The notes under the pieces are model-generated. The model saw only the letters and a program-made list of their open reading frames with translations. It had not been told where the DNA came from and did no database searches. A program made the translations under genes and the position numbers. A DNA stretch of 64,000 nucleotides from Heterotrichella gracilis (lineage: Eukaryota; Sar; Xanthophyceae; Tribonematales; Xanthonemataceae). The stretch covers positions 1 to 64,000 of the forward strand of contig JAULBX010009438.1 of the NCBI GenBank assembly GCA_032358255.1. Direction: 5' to 3'. Positions 58,500 through 64,000 of the stretch are shown in pieces (within the stretch, counting starts at the first letter, position 1; every line of letters starts with the position of its first letter).

Positions 58500-61400
58500 T
58501 CAGGCGTGCTGCGGCACCTTGCTGCTGCTGGAGTTTTGCGCTGCAGGGCCCTGTTTGGCAGCTGTCTTTCTGCCGGGTCCCAGTTGGGAGGCCAATGCGA
58601 GGTAGCAGTTGTAATCGTGCTCAGCCTTGCTGACGTTGGGGCTGGGGGCTGCCAGAGGCTGCTGGTCAGCTGTCTCCTCCATGTCTGCGATCATGTTTTC
58701 TGCCACCTGGCAGTAGTAGTCGAGGAACTCCTGTGTGCGCTTGAGAACAGCTTTTTTGGGGGTGCGTTCTGCTGCCATTTTCACTGCCATACGGTGGTAG
58801 GCCTTCTCCCTGCAGAACAAACAACCTTGTAAGCGCACCACTCCAGCTCCGGCAACCCGTGCTGGGTCATGATATGCTTCATGCAAGAGGCTGCCACAGC
58901 CACAACCTATGAAAAAGGAATAAATAGTGAGTACCCGCTGCGACTTGTACAAACCATCAGGCAAACACGCTAGAACAGGGGCAGCATCCCTGCAGCGGAG
59001 GTGTCAGAGCAATGCGCGCCCATATGCAGAACCACCTGGTTTGCAAGAACCAGTAATCCCAGGATATAGCCCTAACAAAAAACTAGGAAAAAGCCCAGTG
59101 GCCCACCTACCCTCCACAGTCCACAACCGAGAACCCACGCAGACCTATCCAAACATAACAGAACAGGGCGAACAGCGTACATCAGCTTGCCTCTAATCCA
59201 GCTCAGACAGCTCAGACGTTCACCAACTGTGGCCCCACGCACACCAACTTGCCTTTGCTGGATGAGTTCTTCAGAGTACAACCCGCTGGTGCGGAACATT
59301 CCCACTCGCAGCTCGCTGGGCATTTCAACCGTCGCCCTCAGCCGCTCGACGGCGCACTTGTTGAACATCTCGTGCGTCGCAACCATGGAGTGGGTGACGG
59401 AGTACAGGAGGACCGCGGTGGGGCGGGGACTTCGCGACAGAGCGCTTGGCAGCAGCAGAGCGTTTGGCACCAGCAGCTCCCTTCTTGGCGCACACCCTGC
59501 AAGCAAGCAGACGCTGCCACTAAGCAGGTGCGAGACCCACGCCAGGAAAACAAGGTAAAGCTCTTTCAAACCCTCGGGACACTTCCGACACCGCAGCCAA
59601 GCAGTAGGAACGTTGGTGCACCGCATGCATGCAAGTTGGAGTCTGGCGCATATGCATACCATGGGTGGTTGTCAGGTACGAAAGGGCTGTGGTTGAACCG
59701 CAGCAGCACAAGTACACCCCCTTGCGTCAAGTGTGCCACGTACACTGAGCTGCTCGCCACCCTTGGGCTCGAGCTTGTTGCAGGCAGGGGTGTGAGGATC
59801 GCCATGGTTGGGCAGTCCTCGTCACCAGCGCTAGGCAAACGAACAAGCTGCGTGAAGCAAGCTGCGTATAACCCAGCACCTCAATAGGCACAGGAGTGCA
59901 ATTTACCAGGTACAGCCTTCAGCCAACCACCGTGCTCACAACCAGATGGCTGTTCAGACAGCTCACAAAACGTTACTGGCTCGCCGTTGAGAACAGTGCA
60001 GGTAACCCGACGGTTCGCTCAGACCTCTAGGACTTACAAGATATGACACAAAAGCCAGTAGGTATCGCCACTTTACAAGGACTGACCGCTGTGCTGCTGT
60101 TGGGAATGGGTGTAATACGCATGCATGCATGCATGCATCTGCCCAGCACCACCAGAAGCACGTTCCTGAAGTATACGGTGTATGGATACACAACAGCCCT
60201 GAAGAGACACCAGTACTCCCGTGACGCATTGCCTTAACGACGGAGGAGGTAGGAGTTAGGTGGGAGACGCAACCACAACTATGCTGCAAGTGGGTTTTCT
60301 GGGACGTAGGTACCTTTCTTGTGTCCCCATATGCTTGGGAATTTTCTGAGAAGCAAAGGGCTTTTAGTTTATATTTGACACGGTCTGGTGTTACAATAAA
60401 GGGTTGTGCAAGCAGTAGAGGGTTTTGAGGCGGATGCAAGAAGCAAAATGCCACCCCGCACAATGGCACACCATGAGCCAGGGATGAAACACAAAGACAA
60501 GCCAGGCAGCAACCCGTGGAACACGGCGTAGGTAACAAGTGCTGAGCACCCTAAATGTTTACCCGTTTTCCAGAAGATTGTCCAAACTGTACAGTGCTAT
60601 CGTGCAGATGCTGGAACCAACACACACCTGAAAACATGGCCTGCCGCAGAATTTCTGGAAAACGGGTACATGAATTGCACCGCTGCTTGTCCAACTGTGT
60701 CCAGCGCTGCAATCATGTACCGGTTTTCCAGAACGCTAGCGTGTTGTGTGAAAGGTGGTGGTCCTGCCGCACATTAAACGACTTGTATGCAGCATCATAA
60801 CCTCCCAGACGTGTAGTGATGAGTACCCGCTGCGACTTGAACACACCATCAGGCAAACACGCTGGGACAGGTGCAGCATCCCTGCAGACCCCAACGGAGG
60901 TGTCAGGGCAATGCGCGCCCATATGCAGGCCAAATTGGTTTGCAAGAAAGAAGGCCGATCCCAGCTAAATGCCCGATAAGGGTTTGCAAAAACAACTAGG
61001 AAAAAGCCCAGTGAACCACCTACCCTCCCCATTCCACAATCAAGAACCCACGCAGTCCTATTCACAGATAACAGACCAGGCGAACAGAGTATATTAGTTT
61101 GCTCAGTATGCGCAGCTCATCCAGCTCAGGCGTCCAGCAATTGTGGCCCCACACACCAACTCACCTCGCCTGAACGCCTTCTTTAGAGTACATCCCGCTG
61201 GCGCAGTGCATTCCCACTCGCAGCTCGCTGGGCATTTCAACCGTCGCCCTCAGCCGCTCGACGTCGCACTCGTCGTAGCTGTCGCAACCTGCGAGAGGGT
61301 GATGGGGTAGAGAAGGGCTATGATGGGACTGGAACCCCTTGACAGAGCGCTTGGCACCAGCAGCACCCTCCCTGGCGCACAACCTGCAAGCAAGCAGACG

Positions 61401-62160
61401 AAGCCACTAAGCAGGTGCAAGACCAATGCCAGCGGTTGGCAGTGCGCAGCAGCCTCTATTCCCAGCAGCGTATGAACCCCCAAAACTTAATTGTAAACCC
61501 TTTCAAAACCTTTCAAAACCTCGGGACACTTCCGAAACCGCAGCCAAGTAGCCAAAGCGTTGCTGCACCACAGCGCAAGCAAGTTGGAGCCTGGCGCATA
61601 CTGCACCTCATGGGCTTGTGGTTCACCCGACTCTTTGTATCACCGTATTGTGATACCGCAGCAGCATTAGCAAACCACCAGTTGGTGACCACCTTGCATC
61701 AAGTGTGCCACGTACCCTGAGCCGCTCGCCACCCTTGAAATCAACAACCTTGGTGCAAGCAGAGATGCGAGGAACGGCGTGAGTGGCGACACTTGCCACC
61801 AGGCGCAGCTGTACCTGCAGTGGCATTGGGTGGGTGGGATAACTGGGTGCACCACTGGGGTGGTGGGGTGTGGAGGTTTGTGTGATACTGTGCTGGTGTG
61901 TTATGGTTTCACTGAGGTGGAGTGGAGTGGAGTGTAACTCCTGTGAGTGGGACGTTATCCAGTCGCAGGCGTTGGGGTTTGACATACGGATGCGTGCATG
62001 CATATGACGGATGCATGCGTAAGTTGCACAGCATGCTTCGCACACCTGAAGGGACAAAAGTGCTTACTTGACGTATTTTCTTAGGCCACGGATTGTGTAT
62101 GTAGTCCTTGTGCGGCCAATCACTGTCTATCGCTCGAGCAATCTCAGAAACGGCTGTCAT
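58500..62160 (-). CDS. Unrecognised gene, partly duplicated (model uncertain)
   Basis: I do not recognise the product. One coherent minus-strand chain is 62160-62068, 62045-61693, 61383-61165 and 58809-58500, with agreeing phases, 324 residues if 62160 is the start (upstream exons are possible). The 22-base gap between the first two pieces is too short for an intron, so those two may not be neighbours in a real transcript. Parts look coding: ARAIDSDWPHKDYIHNPWPK, a Cys/His stretch (CEACCATYACIRHMHARI), DFKGGERLRVRGTLDAR, ERLRATVEMPSELRVGM, and a helical C-terminus (EKAYHRMAVKMAAE, TQEFLDYYCQVAENMIADME) ending SSSSKVPQHA. The third exon has a duplicate at 59253-59520 that could join to the last exon instead, through a GC donor at 59252-59251. 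Which exon is used cannot be decided here. Confidence 0.4.
58931..59830. repeat. Segmental duplication, left copy
   Basis: This stretch is repeated in the same orientation at about 60820-61790. Long shared blocks include GAGTACCCGCTGCGACTTG, CATCAGGCAAACACGCT, AATGCGCGCCCATATGCAG, AACTAGGAAAAAGCCCAGTG and the coding block encoding ERLRATVEMPSELRVGM. The left copy has a 7 bp length difference inside the exon-like part that breaks the frame kept in the right copy. Confidence 0.9.
60560..60733. repeat. Inverted repeat of 32 bp plus a third partial copy
   Basis: 60653-60685 (TTCTGGAAAACGGGTACATG AATTGCA..CGCTG) is the reverse complement of 60702-60733 with few mismatches, separated by 16 bases. 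ACCCGTTTTCCAGAAG at 60560-60575 is a third copy of the arm tip. Confidence 0.85.
60820..61790. repeat. Segmental duplication, right copy
   Basis: Partner of 58931-59830, about 1.9 kb away. Its exon-like parts keep open frames and GT donors (GCGAG|GTGAGT on the minus strand), so this copy is the better candidate for the functional exon. Confidence 0.9.
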
Positions 62161-63366
62161 GGGTTATTGGGAATGGCCCCCGGAATGGCCCCTCAGAAGC
62201 CCCAACGGGCGGAACGTTGCAAACGTACAGCCGTGTTCCTTATCCACTGAAGTTGAACTGTATTAGTTGTCCAGTTTATGGAAAATACAGTTCGCTGCAT
62301 TGTTGCAATAGAGTGTCCACCGGCCTGTCTCCCGGGAAGGCTCTTCAAGACCCCACACCCTAACTTAGGGTTAACCTGGCAGGTTAACCCAATGCCCCGG
62401 GTGGACGGCAAGATCTTGGCAATGAAAAGCTGACTGTGGTGGATTGCAAACGGATGACCAGGGCTGGAGCATAGGCTGGTAACTTGCTTACACTTAATTC
62501 TCGGAGGTATGCCTGGCAGCTGAACCAACGTGTCACACAAGTATAAATTGTCTTCTCAAAACACAATGCACTCCCGTTGGCCACAATTGGACTTGTAAAA
62601 CTTGATGTACAGCACACCCACTGGTGACGCTGGAGAGCATATGACTTTCAAGCACTGTGGTGGTTCCAGCACCGTGTGTATCATCTGAATAGTCCCTGGT
62701 ATACACCCAGTATAAAACTCCAACTCTGGACAGTGGGGTAGTGCAGGCAGCCAGTGCGCACCCTAAACCCTATACTCTTTATGACATACGCTTTGCGGCT
62801 CCCAATGGCTGGGCCTAGGTGCAGAACCGACTCAGGCGCCCACTGTGCACTGTGGTTGTGCCCTCCGTGGCCCCAAACCCCTTTCAATCGCTGTTCTATC
62901 AACCCCAGCTTAGTGATCGCTCTAGGAACTGCTCGCCAAGCTCCTCCCACTGCTCTCAAATATTGTACAACCCCATCAAATGCGGTCTGCACTTGATGGT
63001 ACAAACCCCAGCTGGCGCGTGTCCTGCAGCAGCGCCTCGGTGAAGAAACCCCCAGAGATTGCCCCCCCACAGAATGACGCTCTTTTGGGAGCACGAGGTG
63101 GCGCCTGCGCTCTGCAGCACCTACTCCCCTTCCCCTGTCACTAACCCCTTGACGGTCATGTCACAATTGCGCGCCCGATGTATGGCTGCAGCCTCAGCTG
63201 GCGCGTGTCCTGCAGCAGCGTCTTGATGAAGAAGCCCGTCTCCTCGGGGTTTGCCACCTAGCAGTAGCTCCACATACGCGTGTGCGCTCTGCAGCACCTG
63301 CAGCTCCCCTCATCCAGCCACCACTTTGGCCTGGTGATCACAGTCCAACCCAGCCGCCCCCCTCAC
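62161..63366. other. Region with no supported gene, copies of a downstream exon
   Basis: This stretch probably holds introns or flank of the minus-strand genes. Decayed copies of the exon at 63367-63524 lie at about 63005-63060 and 63175-63262. Minus-strand open frame 62681-63094 has no recognisable feature. Confidence 0.5.
63005..63262 (-). repeat. Two decayed copies of exon 63367-63524
   Basis: CAGCTGGCGCGTGTCCTGCA GCAGCG is present at 63010-63035, 63197-63222 and in the true exon at 63389-63414. The copy at 63175-63262 extends over about 85 bases (GATGTATGGCTGCAGCC through CTCCTCGGGGTTTGCCACC) and breaks where the third base of a codon becomes a stop. Confidence 0.9.
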
Positions 63367-63524
63367 TCGATGTATGGCTGCAGCCGTAGCTGGCGCGTGT
63401 CCTGCAGCAGCGTCTTGATGAAGAAGCCGGTCTCCTCGGGGTTCGCCACCCACAGGATGGAGCAGCAGTCGCGCGTGGCCTTGTCGTTGCCGCTCACGGT
63501 GAAGCGGTCGCCCACGTGCATCAC
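63367..63524 (-). CDS. Exon of an unrecognised minus-strand gene (partial)
   Basis: A single clear exon is visible: TACAG acceptor before 63524 and GA|GTGAGG donor after 63367, phase 0 at the start and two bases over at the end. It encodes MHVGDRFTVSGNDKATRD, then CCSILWVANPEETGFFIKTL and LQDTRQLRLQPYIE. I do not recognise the family. Further 5' exons would lie at higher coordinates; repeated pieces reading MAFLGF or VAFLGL at 63750-64000 look like copies of one of them. It may belong to the same gene as 58500-62160, but the phases do not connect directly. Confidence 0.5.
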
Positions 63525-63739
63525 CTGTAGGGAGTTTTGGGGGTGAGTGTGTGGGCGTACTGACTGAGCCGCCGTGTGGTGTCTTGGTCGCACAAAAGAG
63601 CATGAGCTGCAGCGAGCGCTGTGCATCAAGACTGGTGTGTCAGCCAAGTTCCCTGTCCTCGTAGCATTTGTTGCCCCGAATTCCGCGCCTCCACCCAACC
63701 CGACCCTGCGCCTCCCACAGCCCCAGCCCCGCGCCCTCA

Positions 63740-64000
63740 ACTTTGCCCACAACCCCAGGAACGCCACCTCATTTCCCATGAACCCCTAAGACCAAACCCA
63801 AAACCCTACTCCTTGCCTGCACCTCCCTTCCCCAGAACCCCAGGAAGGCCATACGTGCCTCCAACCCAATGCTCTTGTTGCCCACGTCCACAAAACCATC
63901 ACCTCCCACCGCCCACACCCTACCCCCGCACTTCGTTTAGCCAAACCCTAAAACCTAACCGTTGCACACGTTCCTCCTTCCCCCTGAACCCCAGGAACGC
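63740..64000 (-). repeat. Repeated fragments of an exon near the window end
   Basis: The plus-strand word AACCCCAGGAA(C/G)GC(C) recurs at about 63751, 63836 and 63988, each within similar C-rich flanks. On the minus strand these read GC(G/C)TTCCTGGGGTT, coding A-F-L-G. They are probably another ladder of exon-boundary copies whose true exon is at or beyond the window edge. Confidence 0.65.

Noticed and set aside
58813-58905. Exon-like peptide VVAVAASCMKHIMTQHG just upstream of the last exon of the 58.5 kb gene
   Set aside because: The would-be intron to the next exon is only 16 bases. It may be a decayed exon copy, but I could not match it to a second copy.
59450-59530. Histone H1-like tail (KKGAAGAKRSAAAKRS)
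   Set aside because: Only a short stretch in one of three open frames of a duplicated block. It runs into a stop, and no globular domain follows.
2598-63262. Exon-edge copies as assembly errors
   Set aside because: Copies differ from their originals at 5-30% of positions with indels, differ from one another, and have junction-specific damage, which assembly collapse or expansion would not produce.
1-64000. tRNA genes
   Set aside because: I looked for GGTTCGANNCC-type arms with matching acceptor stems on both strands and found none that could be completed. A dedicated scan would be decisive.

Overview
The window reads as nuclear DNA of a green alga (Chlorophyta, probably Chlorophyceae). The genes are intron-rich, with about 4 to 19 short coding exons each and G/C-ending codons. 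The protein disulfide isomerase resembles Chlamydomonas RB60, there is a plant-type nodulin-like MFS carrier and a chloroplast-type membrane-anchored rubredoxin, and TGTAA, the usual green-algal poly(A) signal, follows several stop codons. Introns are sprinkled with TTTAGGG/CCCTAAA plant-telomere-type motifs. No rRNA, tRNA, CRISPR array or prokaryotic operon was seen. The species cannot be named from the sequence alone.

Layout, left to right: a MICU1-like mitochondrial Ca2+ uptake regulator (+, 5' end outside the window); an AMT1-type ammonium transporter (+); an unrecognised coiled-coil protein (-); a CASC3/Barentsz/MLN51 exon-junction-complex protein (+); an RB60-like PDI ending in KDEL (+); a cytosolic isoleucyl-tRNA synthetase with 19 exons (+); a 3-hydroxybutyrate dehydrogenase-like SDR (-); a membrane-anchored rubredoxin (-); a six-helix membrane protein (-); a Rab8/RabE GTPase (+); a small unrecognised helical protein (+); an F-box protein with a Cys/His-rich tail (-); a nodulin-like MFS transporter (+); and an unrecognised gene on the minus strand that was partly duplicated (58.5-62.2 kb), followed by part of another (63.4 kb to the end). 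Exon-intron models were built by hand. In every complete model the exon phases agree at every junction and the summed length is a multiple of three.

The genes are housekeeping functions and do not form one pathway. What is unusual is the structure shared across them. Most multi-exon genes carry decayed tandem copies of their own exon edges. Copies lying 5' of a true exon usually include the last stretch of intron, a splice acceptor and the first 20-70 bases of the exon. Copies lying 3' of an exon include its end and a ruined donor. Final exons are also partly copied into the 3' flank. In the MICU and AMT genes these form ladders of three copies at 76-101 bp spacing just upstream of the intact exon. 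One AMT copy is fully open and in frame, so it offers an alternative acceptor 102 bp upstream. This pattern of exon-boundary copying is the main candidate here for something undescribed.

Other notable structure: three to five GC-AG introns, two of them adjacent in the synthetase gene; a four-copy 93 bp repeat in one synthetase intron; inverted-repeat (foldback) elements in the first MICU intron, at 58.0 kb and at 60.7 kb; an exact 3 x 37 bp tandem repeat upstream of PDI; and a direct segmental duplication of about 0.9 kb at 58.9/60.8 kb.
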